Source: Cornus controversa (Eukaryota; Streptophyta; Magnoliopsida; Cornales; Cornaceae). Taken from it: DNA of 64,000 nt. The notes beneath the pieces are model-generated. The model had not been told where the DNA came from. It did no database searches and saw only the letters and a program-made list of their open reading frames with translations. Of this stretch, positions 30,925 to 43,826 are shown piece by piece (within the stretch, counting starts at the first letter, position 1; every line of letters begins with the position of its first letter). A program made the translations under genes and the position numbers. The stretch covers positions 79,722,533 through 79,786,532 of the forward strand of contig CM048845.1 in NCBI GenBank assembly GCA_026545225.1. Reading direction: 5' to 3'.

Positions 30925-32121
30925 TGTTTGTAGTAGGTCCTGTTAAACTGAAGTCAAACTTTCCACGATGATGGTTGCCAGAGAGCGGGTCCCGGTGGGA
31001 GTCCAAGCTGTCACAGAGGAGCCCACTGTTCTATGTGGATTGTAAGAAGAGGGGAGGGATTTGATAGGAAAAAGAGGAAATCTGGAGATTGTTTTAAGAA
31101 AAAAGGTTCTTTTTGTCCTGTCCTTCTGTCCTCCCTTTGATTCTCTACATTTCTCTCATTATTTATAGGCAACAAGTCTTTCCTCACCAATGGTCGAGGT
31201 TTTGCGGTGCTAAATATCTGTGGTAAATATCTGTGGGTCAAGGGTTGAGATTATACTTGTCAGAAAAGGGTATTCGCTCACCTCACCTGGTTATCTTCTT
31301 TCCTATGTGACAGGCCAATCCCTGATGCAAGGTCCTCATCCTAGCTAGAAATGAGGTCCGTCACGGATTTAGCGTACCTGGGACTCCAGCCTCCGAACCC
31401 AAGCCCTTGGTTCCCATAAGGCAGTGATCCGAGCTCTTACCCCCCATAGGAGCGCGGAGTGCCACGAGGTTTATCCGTAGGGAGGAGCTCTTCGTAAAAA
31501 GAGGTTTATCCGTAGAGAGGAACTCCTCGTAAAAATGGAGGTTGATCCGTAGAGAGGACCTCCGCGAGGTTTTATCCGTAGAGAGGAGTGCCTCCTCGCT
31601 TTGAGGAAAATTGATCCGGAGAGAGGATTTCCCGTGATGTTTATCCGTAGAGAGGAACTCATCACCATCCGAGCTGTATCCAAATGAAAGGATAGAGACT
31701 CGTTTGAGGTTTATCCGTAGAGAGGAACTCCTCGCAAGGCTTTATCCGTAGAGAGGAGTGCCTCCTTGCAAAATGGAGGTTGATCCGTAGAGAGGACCTC
31801 CGTGAAGTGTCATTAGCAGAGAACAACTTGCCCAAGAAAAGCAATCACCCCTCTGAGGCGTGCCCTTCACAATAAGGGAATGAGCTCGAAGGTAAATTTC
31901 TCTTACCGGAGGAGCTCGATTAAAATCCTCTATCCGAAGAGGGGCTCGATGGAGACTCTCTCTCCTCGGAGGAGCTCGATTAAAATAGGAGAAAAGTCAA
32001 AGTGGGACCGTTGCCACCTGGAATGGTTGAAGGAGCTCGAAATGGAGGAAAAGTCAAAGTGGGTCCTGCCACGTGGACCCACGTGAAAGACCCTAAATGG
32101 CCTGAGTGGCCCATACCAACA
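30925..32121 (-). repeat. 5' LTR (element sense) of the Tat gypsy
   Basis: 1,197 bp. Compared by eye with 19365-20561 (offset 11,560) I find one difference, G at 30970 against A at 19410. It contains the nine-hairpin array (31464-31801), two G-box words and a minus-strand TATA box at 31160-31167. Confidence 0.93.
31160..31167 (-). promoter_or_regulatory. Probable TATA box of the Tat gypsy LTR promoter (copy at 19600-19607)
   Basis: TATAAATA on the minus strand, about 235 bp before the LTR 3' end. It is the only well-formed TATA in the LTR in this orientation; transcription would then start about 30 bp downstream, which sets the U3/R boundary. Inferred from sequence only. Confidence 0.6.
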
Positions 32122-32336
32122 TTATTTTAAATATAAAAGGATATAATGATAATTTTTTTAAATTGTTTCCTTTCATTTCTTTCCCAAAATATATTAATTA
32201 TCCTTTCCTTTCTTTTTCTTTATTAATCAACCAAACACGATAAAAATTTAACACTATCATTTTCTTTTCTTTATTTTCTTTTTTCTTATTAGTAATGTTA
32301 TGTTTTTTTTTTTCCACTCTACCAAACATAGCCTAA

Positions 32337-33737
32337 AAAGCTTAAGAAGTAAAAATAAACTTTATTGTGATCACAAACAGATTTTTTTTTATCCTAAGCA
32401 AGTTAGATTTCAAATGTATGTTTTGTAAACACAGTTATCGTTCAACTACTCAACCCTTTTGAGCCCAACCTCTATAGTCCATGTTTTTTCGATCATGGTG
32501 TTAAAAGCAATGGCAAGGATGATATTGTCATTTTACTCAATTTAGATTAGATTTTGGAGGGTTCGAAGTCATTTTCTAATATGTATAGCCCCACCAATAT
32601 AACAATATCTTGTACATCTTTTAAGCGTGGGGCCGATGAATTGTTGAAGCATCAGGTTTACTACTATTTTGCTAGTGGGTCCCAGAAGTACTATTTGACT
32701 GATCAGACATTTTGGTCCTGAGTTTGTTTAATCATGTCTCCATCATGGAATGGATTTTAACCATTCGATCTTTGCTTCCCACTTGTGATCAGGGTTCATC
32801 TGTCAGGTTACTTGTGCAATCTGTGTGATATGATATTCTATTCTGGTTCGAAACCCATTAATGGTCAAGATATTTTCTTTTAATTAATTAATTATTTATT
32901 TATCTAAGCCACTTTTGAATTTGATCTATTGAATATTGTAAAAATTTATTTTTTATTTTTAATATTGTAAACTGTATGTCTGATATTTATTTTGTACACC
33001 AGTTAAATATATTAAGTTTGACTACAATCACTTTGTGTAAAAAATAATATTATGAGTTAAATCAATCAACAGTATTCATTTTCTAATAGGCTTTAACGTT
33101 TCTTTTTTATTTTATTTACTATTTAAAGGGTCAAATGTGTTGAACGCCAAGAGATAGGCTTCTGATTGGAAATTAAAATAGTTTTATTTTTATTATTAAC
33201 CGAAAGTATTTCTACTATTTGACAGAGACTACTCTTGGGATGAGATTACTTTCACAAAACACAACATCTCACAAGTCACGTATTTTCACTATTTGAGTGA
33301 GACTACTCACTCACATTACTCTCAAGAAACACAACATCTCACAAGTAACTAAAAGTCTTTTACGACGCACAACACTTCTCAAGCCACTACCAAACGTACC
33401 ATTAATGAGCATTATATTATAAAATTCCTTAAACATCCATATCTAAAACCAAGAAGTGTAAAGAGTGACTTCATAAGAATTACAACATTGGTGTCGTATT
33501 TCTCATGAGTAATATTTCTATTAGTGGTAGATGGAGTTTAAACTATGCACTGCATGATCTAGCAAAAGCTGGTTCTTGTAAATATTTGTGTGATCATTGT
33601 GAATACAAAAAAATGTTTCTTATTATTGCATGTCCCTGAACTTGTCTAGCTAACTGCTTACTTTAATTTGATGAAGGTTTTTAAGGAGAAAAAAAAATTA
33701 AAATCATACAAAAATAAAATGAAGGCGAATTTAGTAT
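32337..33737. other. Intergenic stretch, no gene seen
   Basis: AT-rich. The words AAACACAACATCTCACAAGT recur at about 33257 and 33335, a short local duplication. No frame above 60 codons. Confidence 0.5.
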
Positions 33738-33955
33738 ACGAGACTTTTGTTGTTGTGGAATCTAAAGAGAGTTAGATATACAAATATGACTTAAGTGAAA
33801 CAGAACAAATGCGAGAGTGTGAAAATGACAAATTTTATTTTAATGTACTAAACTTTTGTCATTGTAAAGTTTAAGAAAGATCAGATGTACAAATACAACT
33901 TAAGTTACACAGAACGAGTGTGAGAGTGTAAAAACGATAAATTTTATTTTATATG
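33738..33955 (+). repeat. 110-bp tandem duplication
   Basis: Two diverged copies, beginning near 33738 and 33848, share ACTTTTGT, CAAATAYRACTTAAGT and AAATTTTATTTTA words in the same order. Confidence 0.65.
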
Positions 33956-34408
33956 TAGAACGTGGTGGAACGAAAATGAGCGTAGAACTCAAAACTAGCA
34001 CCCATTTAGAATAATAATGTGATTTAATGTACAACAAAATATTCACCCTGTTTTATCTCTGATAAAAGGAAGTAGCTTCTCTCTGATACGCACATTCTTG
34101 CTGTATTTTATAGTGGCCGGATCAAAATATTTGAAAATGCGACATTTTTTTACCTAAAAAACAACATTCATTACTTCGAGGAAATGATCTTTGATACTGT
34201 ATTTTAAAAAATTGACCTCCTTTTGATTCACAGTATAGTATCAAAATGTGTACAATATAGTATATACACAGGATCCAAATTCCTCACCAACTTGTGCTTC
34301 TATTATTTGCACGCATGTGGTCTATAAGTGGCACACCATTATTCTATACAGCCGATAACAGCAAAGCACACGTGCAGTATGCGTGTACACCCATACGTGC
34401 GCTTTTTG
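33956..34408. other. Intergenic stretch, no gene seen
   Basis: AT-rich, no repeat or frame of note. Confidence 0.45.
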
Positions 34409-34654
34409 TCAAATTACCTCGTTTTGCTGGATCTGGTCAACGGTCAATCCTAATCCTAAAAATTCATACCATTTTCCCGCTGGTCGGTTAACACCAGAAA
34501 TGGGTCTTACCTGCCCATACATACGGACATCATCAGAGCCGTTAACCAGTACTAAAATATTACCATCCGTTGATTGAGGCATATCCACACGTGCAAGTGC
34601 TGCTTTTACCAAGAAAGAGGTTGGTGTGAGCCAGCTCTGATTATATTCGTCCAT
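34409..34654 (-). other. Open frame in a locally GC-richer patch, unrecognised
   Basis: 81 codons (MDEYNQSWLTPTSFLV...LGLTVDQIQQNEVI) with balanced composition and few AT-driven codons, unlike other short frames here. Base composition is visibly richer in G+C from 34400 to 34760 than in the flanks. I recognise no domain. It could be a relic gene fragment, a transferred fragment or chance. A near-palindrome TGATCAGCTTAGCTGGTCA lies upstream at about 34659-34677. Confidence 0.35.
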
Positions 34655-35819
34655 GTGATCAGCTTAGCTGGTCACCATGTGATTAACCGTTAAGCCAATC
34701 TTTGCTTCAAATCGGTATTTCAGTTGATCGATTCAGAGGTTGGTTCCCTCGTGCGGCTTTTACTTGTGTGTGTGTGTATAGATATATATATATATATATA
34801 TATATTACACATATCTTTACGTGTGTGTGGATTTTGAATTGTTCTCGTGGACATGTCTACCCTACTTCGTTCTTGAAGGAGGTTACATTCACCTGTGGGT
34901 GGAGAGGGTAATTTGGTGAATATGAACAAAGAATGGATGTGGGGGACGGACTTGGTGGAAATAATTTTATTATTACAACTGGCAACGTGGAAGTATCAGG
35001 ACATGATAGTTCATTAATCATTTTGAAATAATTAAACAAGATTAATAATTACATTGCTCTTCATCATTTCACTGCTTGGAATAATGAAAGTTGTATCCAG
35101 CATAGTTTATAATATATATTATGATTCCGTAAGTGCTTGAGAGTACCATACATGATATTTCGCTTGCATTCTGTGGCGGGCAAAGTCTAACAATGATTAT
35201 AATTAGGATATATAGGTGAGACCTATAATAATGATTCAAGCAAAAAACTTGCTTTTATTAGAGATTTGCATCTATGGGTAATTTCTTGATGCAATGACAA
35301 AAGTTATATTGAGCGAAATAGCCTCACTTGTTAAGTCTTATCTCTCATCTTTTTCTTCCAACACCCAAATACTCACACACACACACTAAGTAATGCTAAA
35401 ATTTATACATTACTCAATGCTATGAGAGTGACCTTGTTGGCCAAGCAATGGCTTCCTTTGCTAGCTTTCTTGTAGTATATGTTAGCTATATATGGCGTTT
35501 AACAATGAAGGTTGGCGACAACATGGTACAGCAGTTTTTGATTGCGAATTTAAATCAACCTTATTTCTAGGTTACAATTGTGATAACAGAAAATGTAATC
35601 CCCAAAGATATTTGTGTGGTTGTAATAGTCTGCCTCAACAAGGAAAACCTCTGGCTCAGAGAAAATAAACTCGGTTCAAGTGTGTGAGAGTGTGATTCTG
35701 GAACAGTCGGTAGAGGTATTACAATGATAACAGTATTTTTTGGCAGAGGTATTACATACGAAGTACTCTGGGTATTTATTGAGGACATGATTTCATTTCC
35801 ATTTATTTATTTGACTTTG
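34655..35819. other. Intergenic stretch with microsatellites
   Basis: GT and TA runs at 34767-34806 (GTGTGTGTGTATAGATATATAT type), a CA run near 35377-35387, no gene. Confidence 0.5.
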
Positions 35820-36110
35820 TGATGTGACCCACCTTGTCTATTCGTCCCTTAATAACAGAAGGACCCAGTAACGATCTAAATCCGGACTCTACCTGAGTGG
35901 GTGCTAGGTTAGGCACCGAATCAAAGACTAGGTCTGACTCTGATACCAATTATAACGGGTCGGACGCATGCCCTCTACCCCAAAGCCTAAACTGTTAGAT
36001 AGTGTTGTATACCCACTCATTTATACCCAATCACTTTTTCATCAAGATTTAATGTGGGATAAGACCCTCTAACACCGGTCTACCCCCTCATGGTTTGGCG
36101 ACCTAAACCC
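35820..36110 (-). mobile_element. LTR-retroelement (TRIM-like) fragment with primer site
   Basis: On the minus strand TTGGTATCAGAGTCAGACC at 35931-35949 is a classic initiator-Met primer site, preceded (36110-35950) by LTR-like sequence with GGGTCTTATCCCACATTA and ACCCGTTATAA. No coding region and no second LTR were found, so it is a fragment; a small TRIM-type element is plausible. Confidence 0.6.
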
Positions 36111-36893
36111 TTTTCAAAAATGGGCCATCGTTCTTCCATGTCCAGTATCATTTTAATATTTTGGGCCTGGCCTCAAACTGATCCACGACTCATTGAATTA
36201 TTGACCAATCATCTTCTGCCAGTTGGTTAACAACAGTTCAAGGATTTGAACAATTGCATTTATTAAAGAAGAAAAACCAATTCAATTATTAGTATTTTAT
36301 TTTTTATTTTTCTCATTGATGTAGTAGCTAATAAAAAAGCATCCTTGTTACTTTCTCTTTGAATGCAATCATTTCGTCAAATTATCATCAAGATAGATGC
36401 TGATTAATATTATAAGTTGGATAAGTGAGGTAGAAACTGAGCAAAGGAAAGGGGATCATAGAAGCAACTGCCATTGTTAATGAAAAGAAAACAAATTGAT
36501 ACTAAGGCCCCGTTTGACAACTGTTTATGTTTGATGTTTATTGTTTATATAAACAATAAATAATAAAAAATCCGTTTGTTAATAGTTATTTTGTTTATAA
36601 ATAACATAAACATTCTTAAACAACTACTATTCCAACAGGCCAAATTTCTAAACATCTAAACAGTATTTATTTGTTTATGTTTTACAAATTACTGTAAAAT
36701 TTTGAATTAGTGAGGTAGAAATTATAGAAAAAATAAAAGTTTAAAAGTGAAAATGCCGCCTCATTTAAACATGTGAGAATCTGACTATTATTTTTTCAAT
36801 TTTGAATTTTAAAGTAACCTCATTTACACATGTGAGAATCATAATATTATTTTTTTAATTTTGAAAATTTTATAGTTGATTGAGTGCCTGTTT
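36111..36893. other. Intergenic stretch, no gene seen
   Basis: AT-rich. GGCCCCGTTTGACAACTGTT at about 36507 resembles the end of another MITE, but no partner end was found. Confidence 0.45.
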
Positions 36894-37647
36894 GGAGGAG
36901 TTTTTTTATGCTTCAAAAAGTTCTTCCAGACATTAAAAGTCATTTTTTTTAAAAAAATTGACGTTTAGTTACACATATATAAAGACCTTTTTGAAGAAGT
37001 TGATAATCAGGAAGTCCATTTCAGAGAAGTAAAAAAATGTTGCTTTTAAAACCTTCTTTTAGGAAACCAAATTTTCTTTTGAAATAAATTTGTTATTTTA
37101 CTAATTTGTCTATATATTTCTTATATATTAACAATATTGTGCTATGTTTTCTTTTAGTCCCTCGTTCTTCCACCGCCATCGCTACTGCCACCTTCCACCG
37201 CCATCGCTACCGCCACCTCCACCACCACCACCACCACCACCACCGCTGCCACCACTACCTCCACTGCCACCACCTCCCCCACCACCATCGCCACCCGCTA
37301 GTTGCTTTCCACAACCACCACCACCACAATCGTTGTTGCCGTCGCCACCAGTACCACTACCATCATTGCTACCTCCATTTCCACCTCCACCACTACTACC
37401 TCCACCAGTATCGCCGCCACCACAACTTCTTTCCATTGTCGACTTTGTGCTTTTTAAGAGTTATAATCGTTGTCAAGGATAAGGGATAATATTGTCAATA
37501 AAAAAATAATTTAAAAGTTAAAGTATATTTAAAAAATGCACCAGTCAAACATCTTTTTTCTACTAAATTCCTTCTAACAAAATTTCTTTTAAGAATGCCT
37601 TATCAATGAAGTCTTTTTGATATTAGGAAGCTCTCCCAAACGGGGCC
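36894..37647 (+). mobile_element. TIR element with embedded CCACCG array, copy A
   Basis: Ends GCCTGTTTGGAGGAG and CTCTCCCAAACGGGGCC are imperfect inverted repeats. A full homologue in opposite orientation lies at 53433-54165, sharing AAGTCCATTTCA, ATTTACTAATTTGTC-like and ACTTTAAC blocks on both sides of the array. No transposase. No target duplication seen for this copy; the other has TAA, suggesting Tourist/PIF type. Confidence 0.75.
37167..37440 (+). repeat. CCACCG/CCACCA trinucleotide-based array
   Basis: Long run of CCA, CCG and CCT triplets. It is open in several frames (proline-, histidine- or glycine-rich), which is a by-product of the repeat. It occurs at the same relative place in copy B of the element. 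Confidence 0.8.
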
Positions 37648-40600
37648 AACAACTATGTAGACAATTTGAATAAAATAATTATGATAATTGAATTATAAGG
37701 TAGAGATAACGTGAAATTGAGGATAATAGGGATTGAAAACTTAGGGTAATGAAAATGTTTTCTTTTTTTGCACTCGAAAAAAAATAGAAATCTATTCTTG
37801 TTTTTTCGAGTGGAAACAAAAAGTAGAAATAACATTTATTAAAACTTGTTCTTTCCACATTTTTGAGAACAAAAAATAAAAAGCAGTGTTTAGTAACACA
37901 TTTGTTACACAAATTTATTTTTAATTCATCTATAAAAAACTAATATTCAATCACAGTAAAAGATACAATTTGAAACTAGTTCAATAATAGTTCCTATTAC
38001 TTGCCTTGAAAAAAAAAATTGACATTTACCAAATAAAAATTAAAAAAATTACTCAAATTGATTGTCAACCACCTCTGTCTCAAGCACATCTCTTAGATAT
38101 TTAAAGTCACAAATCCTAACAATACCCAATACATGAACATAAAATACAACATATAGTTTTTTTCCAATTTGATTAAACTCATAACAATATATACTTGGAC
38201 TCTTTATCTATATCATATTCATCTGACTAGTTATTTATAGGTTTTTTTTTTTTTGTTGTAATCCCTATTTTTTTTTTTTTGATGTATTTTGAATATACAA
38301 ATCATTAATCATTTATGCCTGAATATAAAAAAACTAACATGTATATCAACTTTAGGTGAAATACTTTATGGAAGACTCGATAAATTTATTTGATAAGAAT
38401 TGAACAATTTTTTTTTTCCATATTTGAATCTGTAACTATTAGACAATAGAAAAGAACTTTCCATCTCAACTAGTCTTCCATATATAATATCATATATATG
38501 TGAAAATTAAATTAAATTAAAATTGATATCATAAATATGTGAAAATTAAATTAAAAAATATGACACAAGGTAAAAGATAATAATATACATAATATGTATA
38601 TCATAAAGAGTTATTATTTATAAGTGATTTTTTTTTTTTTTGAAAAAGATGAAAGTAAGAGCATTTTCAAAGTGTTTTTTTATTTGAATATAGATAATTT
38701 ATGCACATTATATATTATCATATTAATTTATTATATATTATTTAATTAAGTAGACAAGAAAAAGATTATAATATGTAAATAAGAAAATAATTGTGCAAAA
38801 AATCATGGATAGTGAAAATTATGTTTAATATTATATATTTTTTAACTATGTGGGTCCTGCTATAGTAGAGAAAATATTTTCCTACAGTGAAAAAATAGAA
38901 GAAATATATATATTTTTGTTTTCTCCACCTTTCATAAAAATGAGAAAAAAATTCATTATAGAGAACAAAAATATTTTATTAAACATAATTTTTGCTTTTG
39001 TTTTCACCTTTCTAGAATATAGGAACAGAAAACCAAAAATATTTCCGTTAGCCAACTGACCCATAGTTTCCGTGCAAAAAATTGTTTATCTTTATTTATT
39101 CAATTACTACCTGTTACACAAGAATGCAATAGCATGACAATAATTGGGTATATAATATGGCCTAGCTATTCACCTTGTTGGTTTGGATTTAATCTAGTAT
39201 CGTCCTGATTTTTTACGCCCAAAATAGATTGATTCATAATAAAAATAAATTTTAATGAATTTTGGCGGTTTTTATTGAATTTTTTAAGGTCATTTAACCC
39301 AAGTAATGACCCCTTTATGAATTTTGAGTTGTTATCATTATTAAAAAAACTTAGTAATTATACTTTTTACTAAATTAATAAATAATGAATTTAAACATTA
39401 ATGAATAATGAATTTAGAATGAAATAAATGAAAACTCATAGCATATATAACATGTGAGAATTAAAAACAGAAAAAAAAAATAGAAATAAATAATACAAGT
39501 CAAAATTAACAAGAAAATTATGAATGATAGCAATAACATTTATACCACAATAACATTACTATGTACAAGTGAAATTTATAAAAATAAAAAATAAAATGAA
39601 TATGAAAATTTAAAATTTGTAAAAAAAAATAAAATTGAATAAAATTATAATCATTCTTACCTGACATATCACAAAAAGTCCTCATTTATGAGTGACAATT
39701 TTTTATTTATTTATAAATTTAAAAATTAAATTTTTTTTAACTTAAGTCACATGGTGTGGAGTGGAAGTGATAGCAGGAATATATATTGCCAATTTAATGT
39801 AATAAAATTAGAATAATATATGTATTACTGTACCATATTAGTTATCACTCGACAGTCTTAATTATCCTTTAAATATCTCTCAATTTTCTAATTTATCTAA
39901 TTAAATATAAAAATATAACTGACTAATTTTATAAGGTAGCAATAATTTATCTCCCCTTAAAAAGTTTTAATACCAAATATATACATGTAATATGAGAGAT
40001 AGAGAAAAACAATCCATTTGATTGTTTTGAAACGAAATGTTGGTATACATTGGACTAAGTAGAAGAGAGGCGGCCATGTTATGGGTGAGATGCTCGCTTT
40101 GTCTTGATAAATGTGGATTTGCTACAACCAATAGTTGGCTCGAACCGAATTCAATAGGCTAGTAATTTTATCATAGATCTCTATACTAGAAATAGACATC
40201 CTCTTGATTTTGAGTTGATGTTTTTAATTTCCTCCAATATCTCATTTTATAATTGTCAGTGTTAGTAATAGAAAAAATAAGAGTAGCATTCAAACAGAAG
40301 ATTTACTCAGTGGCGTCCCTTATAACGAAATATAAATACAAAAGAGATACAACCTCTTATAAGAAAAGAAAAACACAAAGTAATGAACCAACAAAGCCTT
40401 ATTGACAAACATAATTTACGCATTTAAGGGGACCGGTTCCATTCATAAAGTTTTGATGTAAAAACACATGAAGATTACCTTTAAAATGACAATGTAATGA
40501 GTAGATAAATGTTTGCCATCATAATTGAATGACAATGGCATCTCATGGGGATGAGGTAGCCTTTCGAATTCATTCTGATCAACCTTCCTTCGTATTAATC

Positions 40601-42958
40601 TACAAATTCTTTCCAGAACTGAATTGTAGTTGGCGAAGCTGAGCTATTAAATTTGGGCTTCCGGGCCCAGGCTTCAAAACTATGCCCAGTCTTGGCCCAT
40701 GGTTATCGTGCGGGCCTACTTAGTTTTGGACCTAAGCCATAAGGTAACAAATAGATGATTAACGTCAATAATGGTTAAAAGGCCAAGTGTACTAAATTCA
40801 CTTGGACTCCTCTCTAAGAATTTAATTTCCTTGCAAATAATGTTCCTGTTTGTCTTTATGGGTCTTTGCCAAGCGGCCCATGTTTTTCTTTTTAATAAAG
40901 AGGAAGAAAAAAAAAAAATTTAAAATAGTTGGCTTTTGTGATATATGTGCTCCCCAATGAGTTATGCATGTGTTCGATTCTCTGTTAGCTTCAAAGTTTA
41001 TATATGAGGATTTGTGATCTCTATTGGAAAACTGGAACCTAGAACTACATTTACATACCGATTAAGTTAAATTAATTATCACAAAAGCGTTTTAGATTTG
41101 AAATTACCGTGGTAAAAATAAAATAAAACTATGAAGGTTTTTTTTATTTTTTATTATTATAAATTTTGACTAGAAACTCGCACAGTCAATGTTTGAGCTT
41201 TGAATTCCATTATCTCATAACTTTGATTTTTCATAGAATTTGATTCTTAATATACTTGAGTTATTATCTCTTTAAACTTATTAATGATGAGTTATCTAAA
41301 TGATCACACTTAAGTAGCAATAATTAAATGTAAAATACAATAGTTTATTCTCATCAAAATTTTCAAAATATTCTTGGATTGAATTCTTAGAGCTAACATT
41401 TTTTTTTCTTCTAAGAATGTCAAATATGAAATATGGTCTCTCCTTCTAGAACTTCTCATGTTTTTGGGTTATCGAAAAAGCAGTTGTTTGTTTTAGAGGT
41501 TGTAGAGCGAATAGGATCAAAATCTATTTTGATCTCATCAATGCCCAATATATCATTTTAATATTGACAATAGATCTTAAACATAAAAATGGAAAAAAAA
41601 AGATGTTGATCAATCATTCAAAACAGTAAAAAATAAACAACACAGAAATTATAAAAAAACAAAGTTACAGAGTTTAGAAAACAAAAATAGATCAAACATT
41701 TTTAAAATCTGAGAAAGCACAACCAAATGTATAAACTAAGGCTACTACTTACATTCTTTAGCCATGCACTGAATACATGAAGACGGTCTTTCAAATAAAA
41801 ATGTAATGAATAGAATGTTTATCATCATAACTGAATGATAATTCATTGCATGGGGATAAGTAACCGATTCTGATTCATTTTGATTAAGGGCATGTTTGGT
41901 TCAATTTTGTGTTTTTTGAGAACTAAAAGTCAGAGTATTATATATAAAAAAATTGTTTGGTTAACAATTTTTGAAAAGTGTTTTATGAAAATCAATTAAA
42001 AAAAAGATTGTTTTTAGAGGACTGTTTTAAATAATTTGAAAACAGTTTTCTGAATTATTAAAAACTGTTTTTAGAAAACTAAAACCTATCCTAAACTTCC
42101 TTACTATTTTATTCTAAAAGTTGTTTTAAGGTAAGCTTGTAAATTTGGGCTATTGAAGCAGGCTTCATAATTCACGCGCGGACTTGGCCCATATGTTTGT
42201 CAGGCTGGCCTGATACTAAAGCATCGGATATTGAGTGACAAATCATATATATAAAACGTCGAAGTCGATATTGAAAAAAGATGATCTATATATTTACCTA
42301 TCTTAATCTATCTACTTAATTTATGGACAAAAAAGTAAAATTAGTCGGGCTAGAATGTATCCAAACAATGGTTAAAGTTGTGTTGTATTTTTTTCTTGTT
42401 CTTATGATTTTTTTTTTTTTATAAAAAATATGGGATGCATGGTGATGTGAGACCGAATATAGTTTTTATTTATTTATTATTTTGTGATGGCTTCTCTCAA
42501 TAATATTAATTGGACATGTCCAGTTGCGTTTGGACATTGCATGGAAAATGGAATTGATCATATGTGATTGTGAGGGCAAAATCCGAATTATTATATTTGG
42601 TGAAAGACATTTTTGGTATAATAATAAAAAAAACCAATTCAATGGTTAAAAGTAGTTAATAAACTAATTTTACCAATTGAAATGTCTTTGTGTATTTAAA
42701 ATTTAAAATAATTTTATTTAACCATCATAATTAAGGATTTATGAGAGTGCGGCATTGAGCAGTGAACTAAGTGTTTTAGCATCGTGAAAGTGGGCATGTT
42801 GACCCATCCCATGAAACATTTGCCATTTGATGTCAACATGAAGTAAGAGCTGTCATGGCCGCTCATTAAGAAACATTTTGGAAATGAAATTGTGGATAGA
42901 CTTGTTCCATCATTAGTAGACAATTACTCCATCTTCGACGAGGAAAGATGTTAACTTA
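37648..42958. other. Long AT-rich region without genes; contains old diverged repeats
   Basis: No frame longer than 77 codons and no motif. MITE-like remnant ends occur at about 37640-37920 and 38860-39060 (AACAAAAATATTTTATTAAA, ACCAAAAATATTTCCGTTAG) and at 41887 (GGGCATGTTTGGTTCAATTT). The part 40430-41500 is a diverged copy of 41750-42240 plus 44640-45300, and 42220-42600 is a diverged copy of 56755-57040. Confidence 0.55.
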
Positions 42959-43169
42959 CGGCCTATTTGGATTGACTTTTAAAAAGTTACTTTCGACTTT
43001 TTAAGTTCAAAAGTCATTTTGAAAAGTGCTTGGATTAATAAGACAGAAGAACTTCAGAGTTCAAAAAGAATGTTTAAAGGAAGATGGGGGTACCAGTTTC
43101 CTGATTTATCTTCTGCTTCTCTTTTTTTTCTACGTAAAAGCCGAATCAAAAGTTCCGCCAAACAGGGCC
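42959..43169. mobile_element. Tourist-like MITE, 211 bp
   Basis: Ends CGGCCTATTTGGATTGACTT and AGTTCCGCCAAACAGGGCC are imperfect inverted repeats. TTA flanks both (42956-42958, 43170-43172). No coding. Confidence 0.72.
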
Positions 43170-43270
43170 TTATTCATTGTTCTAAAACGCAAAAGTAATT
43201 GATGCCATCCAAGTATTTAAAAAGCTTTTGCACATGTTCCTATTTGTCATTTCTTAATGGTTTTTAATAC

Positions 43271-43776
43271 GGTAAATTATGCTAAACTCTTCTAAGATTT
43301 ATCAATATATAATTACATTCTCTTGTTTGTAAAATTAGACTGACTTTCTCTACTAGAATTATCGGGAGGAAGCCACTAATGATTCTTGTGTAATTATGTT
43401 TCTATCCTTACACTATCACACAAATGAATAATTTTTGTGTATTTGTTAACCATACTGACCTTTAATAGTTGTTAAGAGAAAGAAACATAGTATTACAAAA
43501 ATACAAATTTAAAAAAGGGAGGCGATATTCGCATTTCCATTTCTACGTTTGCACTCCCATTTAAAGAGAAATGTCGCTTCTAACCTTTACTTCACATATG
43601 AATGATTAACTTTTTTTCAAAATACTAAACTACCCTTTTAGACATATTCTTTATCTCATATCTTTAATGTTTTTGGTCTCTTTTGATCGGATCAAAAAAT
43701 AATACACGGAAAAAAAAAATCTCTCTTTTTACGGGATTCAAAAAAAGTTATTTATGTTGAATAAATTATTTCTTTT

Positions 43777-43826
<50 letters not shown>

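Larger units (their letters stand above)
19365..32121 (-). mobile_element. Full-length Ty3/gypsy retrotransposon, Tat lineage, very recent
   Basis: 12,757 bp on the minus strand with 1,197-bp LTRs at both ends, TG..CA termini (TGTTGGTATGGG...CTACAAACA in element sense) and TTATT duplicated at 19360-19364 and 32122-32126. Order in element sense: LTR, primer site, gag-protease, UGA, pol (RT, RNase H, second plant-type RNase H, two H2C2 modules, integrase), an oppositely oriented spliced gene, purine tract, LTR. The second RNase H and the antisense 3' gene are hallmarks of Tat-lineage elements. All coding parts are open except for the single UGA, so this copy may be active or freshly fixed. Confidence 0.93.
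19168..32333. mobile_element. Tourist-like MITE (about 404 bp without the insert) hosting the gypsy element
   Basis: Left end GCGTCAGTTTGGTAA after TAA (19165-19167). Right end TACCAAACATAGCC before TAA (32334-32336). The ends are imperfect inverted repeats and TAA is the PIF/Harbinger duplication. The gypsy element at 19365-32121 splits it; the body is purine-rich to the left (GGAAATGAAATGAAATGAAA) and pyrimidine-rich to the right, as expected of a foldback sequence. Confidence 0.7.

Noticed and set aside
37144..37482. Proline-, histidine- or glycine-rich proteins in three frames
   Set aside because: All arise from a CCA/CCG triplet array. Openness in several frames is a property of the repeat, and no start context or domain supports a gene.
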